Below, in pieces: positions 15,824 through 25,190 of a stretch of 64,000 nucleotides of DNA. A model generated the notes under the pieces. The model saw only the letters and a list, made by a program, of their open reading frames with translations. It had not been told where the DNA came from and did not search any database. The DNA is from Villigracilis sp900696595 (GTDB taxonomy: Bacteria; Chloroflexota; Anaerolineae; Anaerolineales; Villigracilaceae), in assembly GCA_030263615.1 (NCBI GenBank), contig SZPH01000007.1, positions 18,281 through 82,280 of the forward strand. The letters run 5' to 3'. The translations under genes and the position numbers were made by a program. Numbering within the stretch: position 1 is the first letter of the stretch; the number at the start of each line of letters is the position of its first letter.

Positions 15824-17214
15824 AGATAGCCTTTGTGCTTTCCAGCGCGCCGCATTATTTTTTCTTCGACCGCGTTGTGCGTTCCCTTTATGCGATGGGA
15901 CACGAAGTCCGCGTGGTGTGCCGGCCCGGTTTCAAGCCCGATGGAAACAAATCGGGGCGGGCGCTGCTTCAATTGCTTAAAGATGAGCCGCGCGCAAGAT
16001 TTGACGAGGGTATCTTTCGCAGCAAGGGCGCAAATTTTGCCGTGACGATTCGCGAATTGGCGAATTATGCCAATTTTTTACGTCCAGGGCATCCTAACCC
16101 GCCTTCTAGCCAACCGTGGGCACATATTTATATCCGGAATCGGCTCTATGCCAGGTTGGAATGGGTAATCGAGTCTCGACTTGGCAATCTTATTCTTTCA
16201 TTTGGAGTAGTACGCCGGTTGCTGGCTTGGATCGAAACACAGGTGCAACCCGATCCTGAGATCATGCAGTGGTTGGAGGATTTTGCCCCGCAGGTTTTAT
16301 TTGTTTCCCCGTTTATTATGTCCTCCGACCTGGAAATTGAATATGCCAAGGCGGCTAAAAAACTGGGGATTCCAACCGTCGCTTCGGTCTTGAGTTGGGA
16401 TAACCTCGTCAGTAAGGGAACGTATCTTGTCAAACCGGATTGGCTGTTCGTCTGGAATCAGAACTTGATGGAAGAGGCGGTCGCCATTCATGAATTTGCG
16501 CGGGAGAAAGTATTTATGACGGGCGCGCCAGTCTATGACCCCTGGTTCGACCTTAAGCCGTCTCTTGACCGCGACGCATTCTGCGCCGAATGTGGGTTGA
16601 ATCCGCGGAACCCCTTTGTGCTGTTTCTCGGCTCGTCGCAGACCATTACAGATTTGGATGTTGAATTTATCAAGGCGTTGATCGCCCATTTCGGGACAAT
16701 GGATGCGAAAATTCGACCGTCCATTGTGATACGCCCGCATCCTTACGCCCCGTTCGACATGACAGCCTTCGAAAGCGATTGGGTGAGAATTTACCCAAGA
16801 CAAGGTGGACGCCCCGATATGGATGAGACGCGCCAGGTCTATTTCAACACCCTGTATCACAGCGCGGCGGTCCTCGGCGTGAACACTACAGGATTTTTGG
16901 ACGCCGCCATCGCGGACAAACCCTGCGTGACCCTGAGGGACGAACAGATGCGCGCGGGGCAGGGCGCCCATTTTAATTATTTGATCGCCGCCGATTTCAT
17001 CGAGGCGGCAAATGATCGTTCTGACGCGTTTTGCATCATTGAGCGCATCGTAAAAGGAAACGATTCAAAGAAGAAAAAAAGGCGGGATTTCGCGCGCCGC
17101 TTTATGCGCCCGCAGGGCATTGCGATCCCGGCGTCCGAGGTGATGGCAAAGGCGATCCTGTCCATTGGCCACGGAAAAAAACCGCATGAATGGAACGATA
17201 AGAGCCATGAGTAA
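15820..17214 (+). CDS. GT-B-fold glycosyltransferase-like protein, member 1 of a three-gene family
   Basis: A 464-residue protein of a divergent GT-B family shared with 22739 and 31355. It has a Rossmann-like start (VLSSAPHYFFFDRVVRSL). The middle segment SVLSWDNLVSKGTY precedes the FMTGAPVYDPW segment. A C-terminal half with IRPHPYAP follows, then an acidic patch and SAAVLGVNTTGFLDAAI. The late motifs recall CDP-glycerol glycerophosphotransferase-like and sialyl/KDO-type transferases, where a histidine and an acidic residue bind the nucleotide. I do not recognise an exact family. It starts with GTG overlapping the wzt stop (GAGGAG-like SD) and runs into neuB, so it may transfer the CMP-nonulosonate made next door. 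Part of the gene (about 16020-16450) looks richer in A+T than its flanks. Confidence 0.7.
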   Translation: MKIAFVLSSAPHYFFFDRVVRSLYAMGHEVRVVCRPGFKPDGNKSGRALLQLLKDEPRARFDEGIFRSKGANFAVTIRELANYANFLRPGHPNPPSSQPWAHIYIRNRLYARLEWVIESRLGNLILSFGVVRRLLAWIETQVQPDPEIMQWLEDFAPQVLFVSPFIMSSDLEIEYAKAAKKLGIPTVASVLSWDNLVSKGTYLVKPDWLFVWNQNLMEEAVAIHEFAREKVFMTGAPVYDPWFDLKPSLDRDAFCAECGLNPRNPFVLFLGSSQTITDLDVEFIKALIAHFGTMDAKIRPSIVIRPHPYAPFDMTAFESDWVRIYPRQGGRPDMDETRQVYFNTLYHSAAVLGVNTTGFLDAAIADKPCVTLRDEQMRAGQGAHFNYLIAADFIEAANDRSDAFCIIERIVKGNDSKKKKRRDFARRFMRPQGIAIPASEVMAKAILSIGHGKKPHEWNDKSHE

Positions 17215-18229
17215 ATTCCTTGACCAAAGTCGTTGTCTCATAATTGGCGAGGTCGCCCAATCGCACGATGGCAGTCTCGGCACGGCGCATGCCTTCATAG
17301 ACGCCATCGCCAAAGCCGGCGCGGACGCGATCAAATTCCAGACACATATCGCCTCCGCCGAAAGCACGCCCGCCGAACCCTGGCGCGTCAAGTTCAGTTA
17401 TCAAGACGCCACCCGTTACGAATATTGGAAGCGCATGGAGTTCACGCCGGAGGGATGGCAGGGGCTTGCGGATCACGCCGCGGAAAAAGGATTGCTCTTC
17501 CTGAGTTCGCCGTTTTCCATCGAAGCCGTGGAGTTGCTCGAACGGATCGGCATGCCCGCCTGGAAAGTCGCATCGGGCGAAGTCAATAACAAACCCATGC
17601 TCGAACGAATGTTGGAAACCGGCAAGCCAATTCTTCTATCCACGGGCATGAGCAACATGGATGAGATTGATGACGCAGTCGCCTACATTCGCAGAAAAAA
17701 TGTCGAACATGCCGTCATGCAATGCACCACCGCCTATCCCTGCCCGCCCGAAAAGATCGGCTTGAATTTAATCCCGCAATTGCGCGAACGCTATGGATGC
17801 GCGGTGGGACTCTCCGATCACTCCGGCACGATCTACGCGGGTCTTGCCGCCGTCACATTGGGAATCGAAATCCTCGAAGTGCATGTCGCCCTCAGCCGCG
17901 AGATGTTCGGACCCGACGTACCCGCCTCTGTCACGACGGGGGAGTTGAGTCAACTCGTGGAGGGGATCCGCTTCATCGAGCGGATGCGAAATAACCCCGT
18001 GGATAAAGATGCTTTCGCCGCGGAAGCCCAGCCGCTCCGCAATCTTTTCACCAAAAGCGTCGTTGCCGCAGCCGACCTTTCCAAAGGCACGACTCTTGAA
18101 GAAAAACACTTGCGGGTCAAAAAACCGGGAACCGGACTCCCCGGCGAGCGAATGAAAGATATTCTCGGTAAAAAGTTGATGCGCGACATTAAAATGGACG
18201 AACAGATTCTGGAAGGAGATTTTTCCTGA
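17207..18229 (+). CDS. neuB: NeuB-family nonulosonate synthase, divergent type
   Basis: A 340-residue TIM-barrel synthase that condenses a 6-carbon N-acyl sugar with phosphoenolpyruvate, with a C-terminal SAF domain (about residues 280-340). Barrel motifs include IIGEVAQSHDG, AIKFQTH, KVASGEVNN, TGMSNMDEI and GLSDHSGTI. The usual EKHFTLD block reads EVHVALSREM here; the metal-binding histidine is kept but the surrounding residues differ from the second NeuB at 24131. The ATG at 17207 overlaps the preceding stop and gives the family length; a further in-frame ATG at 17186 is possible. It sits in a row with an epimerase and a cytidylyltransferase, making a full CMP-nonulosonate set. Confidence 0.88.
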   Translation: MSKFLDQSRCLIIGEVAQSHDGSLGTAHAFIDAIAKAGADAIKFQTHIASAESTPAEPWRVKFSYQDATRYEYWKRMEFTPEGWQGLADHAAEKGLLFLSSPFSIEAVELLERIGMPAWKVASGEVNNKPMLERMLETGKPILLSTGMSNMDEIDDAVAYIRRKNVEHAVMQCTTAYPCPPEKIGLNLIPQLRERYGCAVGLSDHSGTIYAGLAAVTLGIEILEVHVALSREMFGPDVPASVTTGELSQLVEGIRFIERMRNNPVDKDAFAAEAQPLRNLFTKSVVAAADLSKGTTLEEKHLRVKKPGTGLPGERMKDILGKKLMRDIKMDEQILEGDFS

Positions 18230-18234
18230 ACGTC

Positions 18235-19395
18235 ATGAAACGAAAGATCTGCGTGGTCGTCACCGCGCGCCCCAGCTACAGCCGCATCCGCACGGCGCTG
18301 CACGCCATCAAAGCCGACCCAAACCTGGAGTTACAACTGGTCGCCGCCGCATCCACCCTGCTCGACCAGTACGGCAATGCCATCAAATACATGGAGCAGG
18401 ACGGGTTCGACATTTCCAGCAAGGTCTACATGGTTGTGGAGGGTGAAAACCTGACCACTATGGCGAAGACCACCGGGCTGGGCTTGCTCGAACTCGCCAC
18501 CACCTTCGATAATCTCAAGCCGGACCTGGTTGTGACCATCGCCGACCGCTATGAGACCATCGCCACCGCGATTGCTGCGGCATATATGAACATCCCGCTT
18601 GTCCACATTCAAGGCGGCGAGATCACCGGAACCATTGATGAGAAAGTCCGTCACGCCGTCACCAAACTGGCGGATATCCACCTCGTCTCCACGCAAAAGG
18701 CGGCGGAGAACGTCATCCGCATGGGAGAGCGTCCGGATGCGGTCTTTATCACCGGATGTCCATCCATTGACCTTGCCGCCAACGTGTTGAAGAATCCCTC
18801 CATTGATTTCGATCCGTTCGAAAAATACAAAGGCGTGGGCGCGACCTTCGACGTGAAAAACAAGGATTACCTTGTGGTCATGCAACATCCGGTCACGACT
18901 GAATATGAACGGGCGCGCGCGCAAATTCTTGAAACTTTGTATGCGGTCAAAGAGATTGGTCTGCCCACGTTCTGGTTCTGGCCCAACGTGGACGCCGGTT
19001 CGGACGGCACATCGAAGGGCATCCGCATGTTCCGCGAAAACGAACGCCCCGAAAACATCCACTTCTTCAAGAACATGGATTCGCAGGACTTCCTGCGCCT
19101 TGTGTATAACAGCCGCTGCATCGTCGGCAACTCCAGCGTGGGCATCCGCGAGACTTCCTTCCTCGGCGTCCCATCGGTCAACATCGGCACGCGCGAAGCG
19201 GGACGCGAAAGGGGAGGAAACGTTTTGGACGTGGATTACGACCGGGTCCAGATTCGAGAGGCGATCCGCAAACAGGTTGCGAACGGCAGGTATCCCTCCG
19301 ATCCGCTTTACGGGAAGGGCGATGCAGGTCAACAGATTGCAAAAATCCTTGCCGAAGTCCCGCTTCGTTCTGAAAAAAGACTGGCGTATTCTTAG
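18235..19395 (+). CDS. neuC: UDP-N-acetylglucosamine 2-epimerase, hydrolysing (NeuC/LegG-type)
   Basis: A 386-residue GT-B-fold epimerase predicted to release ManNAc (or a diacetamido analogue) from its nucleotide sugar, the first committed step towards the nonulosonate. Motifs are VTARPSYSRIRTAL at the start, VTIADRYETIATA, HIQGGEITGTIDE and TGCPSIDL. CIVGNSSVGIRETSFLG marks the nucleotide-binding C-terminal half. It starts 5 bases after neuB and is followed by a cytidylyltransferase. Whether it acts on UDP-GlcNAc (sialic acid) or a GDP/UDP-diNAcBac (legionaminic acid) cannot be read from sequence alone. Confidence 0.9.
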   Translation: MKRKICVVVTARPSYSRIRTALHAIKADPNLELQLVAAASTLLDQYGNAIKYMEQDGFDISSKVYMVVEGENLTTMAKTTGLGLLELATTFDNLKPDLVVTIADRYETIATAIAAAYMNIPLVHIQGGEITGTIDEKVRHAVTKLADIHLVSTQKAAENVIRMGERPDAVFITGCPSIDLAANVLKNPSIDFDPFEKYKGVGATFDVKNKDYLVVMQHPVTTEYERARAQILETLYAVKEIGLPTFWFWPNVDAGSDGTSKGIRMFRENERPENIHFFKNMDSQDFLRLVYNSRCIVGNSSVGIRETSFLGVPSVNIGTREAGRERGGNVLDVDYDRVQIREAIRKQVANGRYPSDPLYGKGDAGQQIAKILAEVPLRSEKRLAYS

Positions 19396-19404
19396 AGGCG
19401 CGTT

Positions 19405-20109
19405 GTGACAAAGATTCTGGGAATCATCCCCGCTCGCGGGGGATCCAAAGGCATCCCCGGCAAAAATGCCCGCCTATTGGGCGGTAAACCATTGCTCTTC
19501 TACGCCGCTGATGCCGCGCGGCGATCCGGGCTTGTGGATCGTTTGGTCCTGACGACCGATTCTGAAGCGATCGCCGAGATTGGGCTAAGCCTGGGCGTCG
19601 AAGTCCCTTTCATGCGCCCCGCGCATCTCGCGCAGGACGACACCCCGATGTTCCCGGTCATCGAACACGCCGTTCAATTCGTCGAGAACGAAGGCTGGCA
19701 GGCGGATATCATCCTGCTCCTTCAACCCACCGCGCCCCTGCGCCAGCCGGACCACCTGCGCGCGGCGGTGAAAATTCTGACCGAAACAAAATGCGACGCC
19801 GTCGTCAGCGTGGTGGAAGTGCCGCATCATTACGCGCCCGATTTCGTTCTGAAATTGGATGATGGAAGACTCAAACCATTTTTAGAAGCGGGCATAAAAA
19901 CCCGTAGGCAGGACGTACGCCCCGCCTTCTCGCGCGACGGAAGCGTCTACGCCTTCTGGCGGGACGTGTTCGTGAACAAGCACAGCATCTACGGCGACGA
20001 CTGCCGGCCGCTTGTCATCTCGCGCGATCAGTCCTGCAACCTCGATACGATGGAAGATTGGGAAGAGGTCGAAAGGAAGATCGCAAGTCAAACCCAGGAG
20101 AAATCATGA
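19405..20109 (+). CDS. neuA: CMP-nonulosonate cytidylyltransferase (NeuA-type) 1
   Basis: A 234-residue cytidylyltransferase that would activate the NeuB product with CTP. Motifs are IIPARGGSKGIPGKN (CTP loop), LTTDSEAIAE, LLQPTAPLR and the YAFWRDVF block; the DTMEDWEEVE tail is also typical. It uses a GTG start 9 bases after the epimerase. The short form without a C-terminal phosphatase or esterase domain is the common legionaminic/pseudaminic/sialic size. Two more cytidylyltransferases are in the window, which implies more than one CMP-sugar or different partners. Confidence 0.9.
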   Translation: MTKILGIIPARGGSKGIPGKNARLLGGKPLLFYAADAARRSGLVDRLVLTTDSEAIAEIGLSLGVEVPFMRPAHLAQDDTPMFPVIEHAVQFVENEGWQADIILLLQPTAPLRQPDHLRAAVKILTETKCDAVVSVVEVPHHYAPDFVLKLDDGRLKPFLEAGIKTRRQDVRPAFSRDGSVYAFWRDVFVNKHSIYGDDCRPLVISRDQSCNLDTMEDWEEVERKIASQTQEKS

Positions 20110-21116
20110 ACAGGAACTTCGACGAAACAACCGGACGCAAACAGTTCTTCGAAAATGTGGACAGGGAACTGAGCAAATTGATCGACCCCGCCACCGGCAA
20201 GGTTAGGGCGGAATTGTTGGAACACGTCAATTGCCCCGTGTGCGACGCGAACTCGTACGACCCTCTTTTCGTCAAGCAGGGATTCGATTTCGTCCGTTGC
20301 AGGAACTGCAACCTCGTTTATGTTACCCCGCGCCTGCTTGAAAGCGCCACTCTCGCCTACTATGGCGACGCCGCCGACCAGCAGTCCATGACCGATTGGC
20401 TGAACGTGCTTGCCAACCCGCTCAACCAATCCTGGCAAATCCCCTACTTTCAAGAAGCCGTGAATATTCTCGCCAAACTGATCCCCGCCAACGGCCGCAT
20501 CCTCGACATCGGTTGTTCCATCGGCTTATTCATGGAGATCGCGCAAAAATCCGGTTTTGAGTGTATTGGACTTGAGCCTGAACCGAAATCGCGTGAATAC
20601 GCGCTCGGCCGCGGGCTGGATGTGCGCCCGCAGCTTTTCAACGACGCAGGCTTTTCCCCTGCCTCCTTCGACGCCGTCACCATGTTCGGCGTTCTGGAGC
20701 ATCTCAGCAAACCGAAGCAAATGCTCGCCGACATTTGGGATGTATTGAAACCCGGCGGCGCAGTGATGGTCATCGTGCCGAACGTCTATAGTTTCGCCAA
20801 CGGCGCGTTGCACGAGCAGGCGCGCACCTTTACCGGCAGGAATCATCTCAGTTATTTTGCATGGGATACGCTCTCCGACCTTTTCAAACGCGCCGGATAT
20901 GAAATTGCGCATCTTGACACTGCCCTTGCCGGTCTCGACGCCGCGCTCAATCATTGGCAATTCAAGGAACCTCATTCCAGCCTCACGCTTGACCTTCTGC
21001 CGCCTAAATTACGCGCCCTCCTACAAGACCCTCAAGGGCGCGCGCAATTTGAAAAACTTATCTGCGATTGGGATATGGGTTTGCGCCTGCGCCTCGTCGC
21101 AAGGAAACCAAAATAA
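20106..21116 (+). CDS. Class I SAM methyltransferase with N-terminal zinc motif
   Basis: A 336-residue methyltransferase. Residues about 38-76 hold CPVC and CRNC, a zinc-ribbon-like pair seen in sugar C- and O-methyltransferases. The SAM site follows at ILDIGCSIGLFMEIA, then GLEPEPKS and MFGVLEHLSKP. It lies between two NeuA-type genes and overlaps the first by four bases (ATGA), so it probably methylates a sugar of the nonulosonate branch, or the growing glycan. The ATG at 20106 is chosen because the frame upstream overlaps neuA. The substrate is unknown. Confidence 0.85.
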   Translation: MNRNFDETTGRKQFFENVDRELSKLIDPATGKVRAELLEHVNCPVCDANSYDPLFVKQGFDFVRCRNCNLVYVTPRLLESATLAYYGDAADQQSMTDWLNVLANPLNQSWQIPYFQEAVNILAKLIPANGRILDIGCSIGLFMEIAQKSGFECIGLEPEPKSREYALGRGLDVRPQLFNDAGFSPASFDAVTMFGVLEHLSKPKQMLADIWDVLKPGGAVMVIVPNVYSFANGALHEQARTFTGRNHLSYFAWDTLSDLFKRAGYEIAHLDTALAGLDAALNHWQFKEPHSSLTLDLLPPKLRALLQDPQGRAQFEKLICDWDMGLRLRLVARKPK

Positions 21117-21121
21117 ATTCC

Positions 21122-21805
21122 ATGAATCGCATTCTGGGAATCATCCCCGCCCGCGGCGGATCCAAAGGCGTGCCGCGAAAAAACATCCGCGAAGCGGCGG
21201 GGCGCCCGCTGATCGCCTACACCGTCGAAGCCGCCCGCGCCAGCAAATTAATCACTCGTTGCGTCGTTTCCACAGACGACCAGGAAACAGCCGACATTTG
21301 CGCCGCGCTTGGTTGTGAAGTGATGAACCGCCCCGGTGAACTGGCGCAGGATGACACGCCCACCATCGCCGTCATCAAACATGTCTTTGACGTTTTGGAA
21401 TCCCAGGGCGAAGTCTTCAACATTGGATTGATCCTCCAGCCCACCTCCCCGCTTCGCGCCGGACCCGATATTGACTCAGCGCTTCAAGCCTTGTGCCAGT
21501 CCGACGCCGATTCCATCGTCAGCGTCTACCGCGTCTCCGACCATCACCCCGCGCGGATGTATCGCATGGAAAACGGGCTGCTCGTTTCGCTCGATGAATC
21601 CTTTGCAACCGCGCGCAGGCAGGAACTCCCGCCCGTCTATCATCGCAACGGCGCAATCTACGCCTTCCGCCGCCGCCTGCTCGACGACAATACGCTCCTG
21701 GGGCGTAGAATCCTCCCCTACATCATGGAAGAGGAACGCTCCCTTAATGTAGACACCGAATACGACCTTGTGCTGGCGGATTTTATTTTGAGCAGGAAAA
21801 AGTAG
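21122..21805 (+). CDS. CMP-nonulosonate cytidylyltransferase (NeuA-type) 2
   Basis: A 227-residue cytidylyltransferase with IIPARGGSKGVPRKN, VSTDDQETADI, ILQPTSPLRAG and YAFRRRLL. It is clearly distinct from the copy at 19405 (different loops, no C-terminal DTMEDW). Its start is at the ATG 5 bases after the methyltransferase. Together with the second NeuB (24131) it may form a second CMP-nonulosonate route, but the pairing is inferred from gene order. Confidence 0.88.
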   Translation: MNRILGIIPARGGSKGVPRKNIREAAGRPLIAYTVEAARASKLITRCVVSTDDQETADICAALGCEVMNRPGELAQDDTPTIAVIKHVFDVLESQGEVFNIGLILQPTSPLRAGPDIDSALQALCQSDADSIVSVYRVSDHHPARMYRMENGLLVSLDESFATARRQELPPVYHRNGAIYAFRRRLLDDNTLLGRRILPYIMEEERSLNVDTEYDLVLADFILSRKK

Positions 21806-21810
21806 CGGCG

Positions 21811-22764
21811 ATGCTGAAGATCTTGAACGTCGAACCGGACGAATACAGCGACGAGGCGCGCCTCATCCTGAAACAGGTCGGCAGGTTGGTCGAGCAGAAC
21901 ATGACCCGAAGCGAATTGCTCGCGCGCATCCATGAATTCGATATCCTCATCACACGCCTGCGCCATCAAGTGGACGCCGAGCTGATGGACGCTTCGCCTA
22001 AGTTGAGAGTCGTCGTCTCCGCCACCACCGGACTCGATCACATTGATACCGATTACGCCGTCCGAAAGAACATCGCCGTGCTAAGCCTGCGCGGAGAAAC
22101 GGAATTCCTGCGCTCCATCCCCGCCACAGCGGAACTGACCTGGGGTCTGCTGTTGGCGCTGACGCGGAATATCCCCTCCGCCCATACGTCTGTTTTGGCT
22201 GGCGAATGGCAAAGAGACCGCTTCAAAGGACACGAACTTGCCGGGAAACGGCTCGGCATTTTAGGTTTGGGCAGGATCGGCGAAAAAGTCGCCCGTTATG
22301 GGCTGGCGTTTGGGATGCAGGTCAATGCCTATGACCCGCGCCGAAAGGACGCCTTGCCCGGCGTCGGCATGAAAGAATCCATGCCCGACTTGTTGTGCGA
22401 GACCGATGTGTTGAGCGTTCACGCGCCTTTGAACGAAGAGACCGTGAATCTCGTCGGCGCAAGCGAATTAAATCTTCTCCCGCGCGGATCGTGGCTGATC
22501 AACACCGCCCGCGGCGCGATCGTGGACGAAGCCGCCCTGCTCGACGCGCTTCAGTCAGGTCAACTCGCCGGAGCCGCGCTGGATGTGCTGGCCGGCGAAA
22601 GAACAAATGAAAGACAAATTATCATCGAATATGCGCGTTCACACTCGAACCTCCTGCTCGCGCCTCACATCGGCGGCGCGACATATGAATCCATGCGCGC
22701 CACCGAAATTTTCATGGCGAACAAATTAAAGAAGCATTATGAAGATTATATTTGCGCTCGATAA
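21811..22764 (+). CDS. D-2-hydroxyacid dehydrogenase (SerA/PGDH-like)
   Basis: A 317-residue NAD-dependent 2-hydroxyacid dehydrogenase. The Rossmann motif is LGILGLGRIGEKVA. The catalytic arginine is in INTARGAIVDE, a glutamate follows in the next stretch, and the histidine is in APHIGGATYES. Such enzymes interconvert a 2-keto acid and a D-2-hydroxy acid. In nonulosonate loci they are found repeatedly, but their substrate there is not established to my knowledge. It starts 5 bases after the second cytidylyltransferase and overlaps the next gene by 26 bases. It could act on a keto-acid side product or on an unusual precursor. Confidence 0.88.
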   Translation: MLKILNVEPDEYSDEARLILKQVGRLVEQNMTRSELLARIHEFDILITRLRHQVDAELMDASPKLRVVVSATTGLDHIDTDYAVRKNIAVLSLRGETEFLRSIPATAELTWGLLLALTRNIPSAHTSVLAGEWQRDRFKGHELAGKRLGILGLGRIGEKVARYGLAFGMQVNAYDPRRKDALPGVGMKESMPDLLCETDVLSVHAPLNEETVNLVGASELNLLPRGSWLINTARGAIVDEAALLDALQSGQLAGAALDVLAGERTNERQIIIEYARSHSNLLLAPHIGGATYESMRATEIFMANKLKKHYEDYICAR

Positions 22765-24115
22765 TTACCTGAAATATTATTCGATAGACGATGCCGTGCG
22801 CGAATTGCGCCGGCGCGGTCATGAGATCGTTATTGTCCTCGGGCAGGACAAGGAAAGCCACATCCCGGACGACGCCCTGCAAAAGGCGGCAACGGACCTG
22901 CCGGACCTCAAGATTGAGCCGCTGACTCGAAGAAGGATCTTGCCGAAGATCGTCCGATTCATTCGCGAGTTGTTGAACTATGCCTATGTTCTGGATCGCG
23001 AAGAGGAACGTCGCTGGGACGCAAAGAACTGGGGGCGCTTCTTTCACCCCTCCGTTTGGAAGGTCGTTTCGAGCGCGTTTGGGAAAAAGTCCCTGAAGAA
23101 TCCCATTTTCCGGAAAACCCTGCGGCTTATCGAGAAGATGATTCCAGTTGCCCCGGAAATACGACAGCATGTAAAAACCCTTCAGCCGGATGTTCTGGTC
23201 GCGCTTCCGCTCATCAGCGGGGATTCGCGCGAAAGCGAATATGTCCAGGCGGCTGGCGCGCTTGGCATCCCCACCGTGTTCTCGATGTTCAGTTGGGATA
23301 ACATCTCGGCGAAAGGCACGTTCCATTCCCGTCCCGATCGCCACATTGTCTGGAACAGGCCGCTGGCGGAGGAACTTTCCCGCCTGCACAATATCCCCTC
23401 CGAACGAATCCACATCACCGGCGCGCCGCGCTTCCACCGTTTGATCGGGAATACGAATGGATTTATCCTGCCCCGGGAAGAGTTCTGCCGTAACGCGGGT
23501 TTCGAACCCGCTCAAAAGTACATTTTGTACGTGGGCTCGACCTATTTGTTGGACAGCAATGTTCAAAAATCGTTGAGCGAAGACGCTCTGATTTTGAACA
23601 TCGCGGACGCGCTAACCCACAACCCGCAAACCCGCGATGTCCGTATTCTTGTCCGTCCTCACCCCGTTAATACGCGCATCATCCCCGCCCTGAAAGACGC
23701 CGCCCGTCCGAATGTGACGGTTTTTCCCTCCCCCGGCGAATTGCCGGACACCGATGAGAAGAGACGCATGTTCTATAACTCCATTTACCACAGCCTTGCC
23801 GTGGTCGGCGTTAATACGACAGCGTTTTTAGAGGCGTCTGCTTTGGACAGACCTTGCATTACGATCATATCCAAGGAGTACGGCGAGACCCAGCAGTTGG
23901 TGCATTTCCATCACCTCGAGGAGGGGGGGTTTTTGGAGAAGGCAAACCATGCCGAAGACGTGGCGCGGATCGCCGCAAACGTCCTCGCAGGAGCGGACAG
24001 GCTGGCTCCCCAACGCCGCGAATTTGTCAGAAATTTCATCGAACCTCTCGAACCGGGCAGGTCAGCCGTCGAGGTCTATGCCGATCTGGTCGAACAATTC
24101 GGCTCAAAGCGTTGA
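22739..24115 (+). CDS. GT-B-fold glycosyltransferase-like protein, member 2 of a three-gene family
   Basis: A 458-residue paralogue of 15820 and 31355. It shares the SMFSWDNISAKGTF and HITGAPRFHRL segments, the VRPHPVNTR motif and SLAVVGVNTTAFLEASA. The N-terminal half (ALDNYLKYYSIDDAVREL) is less conserved. As with member 1, it stands right before a neuB gene, which supports a role in transferring the nonulosonate from CMP. The ATG at 22739 overlaps the dehydrogenase. Confidence 0.7.
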   Translation: MKIIFALDNYLKYYSIDDAVRELRRRGHEIVIVLGQDKESHIPDDALQKAATDLPDLKIEPLTRRRILPKIVRFIRELLNYAYVLDREEERRWDAKNWGRFFHPSVWKVVSSAFGKKSLKNPIFRKTLRLIEKMIPVAPEIRQHVKTLQPDVLVALPLISGDSRESEYVQAAGALGIPTVFSMFSWDNISAKGTFHSRPDRHIVWNRPLAEELSRLHNIPSERIHITGAPRFHRLIGNTNGFILPREEFCRNAGFEPAQKYILYVGSTYLLDSNVQKSLSEDALILNIADALTHNPQTRDVRILVRPHPVNTRIIPALKDAARPNVTVFPSPGELPDTDEKRRMFYNSIYHSLAVVGVNTTAFLEASALDRPCITIISKEYGETQQLVHFHHLEEGGFLEKANHAEDVARIAANVLAGADRLAPQRREFVRNFIEPLEPGRSAVEVYADLVEQFGSKR

Positions 24116-24130
24116 AGCGACAGGAGAATC

Positions 24131-25183
24131 ATGAAACAAAGAAAAATGAAAGTCAACGGCGTCGAAATTTCCGACGACAGCGACTGTTTCGTCATCGCCG
24201 AGATCGGCAACAACCACCAGGGCGATTTGCAAAAGGCAAAGGACATGTTCAAAGCCGCCAAAGAATGCGGCGTGGACGCGGTCAAGTTGCAGAAGCGCGA
24301 TAACCGCGCGCTGTTGACCCGGGCGGCGTACGACAAGCCTTATGAAAACGAGAACAGTTTCGGCGCGACCTACGGCGAACACCGCGAAGCGCTGGAGTTC
24401 GGCAGAAGCGAATATGTCGAACTAAAGAAATACGCCGGCGAACTTGGTTTGATCCTGTTCGCCACCGCCTTCGACCAAAACAGCGCCGATTTCCTCGCCG
24501 AACTTGACATGCCGCTTTATAAGATCGCATCGGGCGACTTGAAGAACACGCCGCTCTTAAAGCATGTCGCCAAGATCGGCAAGCCAATGATCATCAGCAC
24601 CGGCGGCGGGACGATGGAAGACGTGCAACGCGCCTACGATGCGATCATGCCCATTAACAATCAACTGGCGATCCTGCAATGCACCGCCTCCTATCCCGCC
24701 GAGCCGCAGGACTTGAATCTGCGTGTGATTTCCACATATCGCGAGAAATTTCCCGATGTCGTCGTAGGTCTTTCCGATCATGAAAATGGAATTGCAATGG
24801 CGGTGGCGGCGTATGTCCTCGGTTCGCGCATGGTGGAACAGCACTTCACGCTCAACCACACCTGGAAGGGAACCGATCACGCCTTTTCGCTTGAACCGAT
24901 TGGAATGAGAAAACTCGTCCGCGACCTGCGCCGGGTGAAGGTGGCGATGGGCGACGGCGAGAAGAAAATCTATCCGAGCGAGGTCAACCCGATTCACAAG
25001 ATGGGCAAGAAACTCGTCGCCGCGCGCGATCTCAAAGCGGGCCGGGTTTTGAACCGCGAAGATATCGCCGTCAAATCGCCTGGCGACGGCATTCCGCCTT
25101 ACGAGTTGGAAAACATCGTTGGCAGGACTCTCACAAAGGACTTGCTTGAAGATGAAAATTTTGCTTTCGAGAATTTGAAGTAA
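24131..25183 (+). CDS. NeuB-family nonulosonate synthase 2
   Basis: A 350-residue TIM-barrel synthase with the classic NeuB features: VIAEIGNNHQGDL, AVKLQKRDNR, KIASGDLKN, STGGGTMED, LQCTASYP, GLSDHENGI and the block EQHFTLNHTWKGTDHAFSL. A C-terminal SAF domain (KLVAARDLKAG and onward) follows. It differs from the copy at 17207 and is the more canonical of the two. AGGAG precedes the ATG. It is followed by a short palindrome, an aldehyde dehydrogenase and a cytidylyltransferase. The acceptor sugar is unknown; no second epimerase of the NeuC type is present to supply it. Confidence 0.9.
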   Translation: MKQRKMKVNGVEISDDSDCFVIAEIGNNHQGDLQKAKDMFKAAKECGVDAVKLQKRDNRALLTRAAYDKPYENENSFGATYGEHREALEFGRSEYVELKKYAGELGLILFATAFDQNSADFLAELDMPLYKIASGDLKNTPLLKHVAKIGKPMIISTGGGTMEDVQRAYDAIMPINNQLAILQCTASYPAEPQDLNLRVISTYREKFPDVVVGLSDHENGIAMAVAAYVLGSRMVEQHFTLNHTWKGTDHAFSLEPIGMRKLVRDLRRVKVAMGDGEKKIYPSEVNPIHKMGKKLVAARDLKAGRVLNREDIAVKSPGDGIPPYELENIVGRTLTKDLLEDENFAFENLK

Positions 25184-25190
25184 TAACTGA

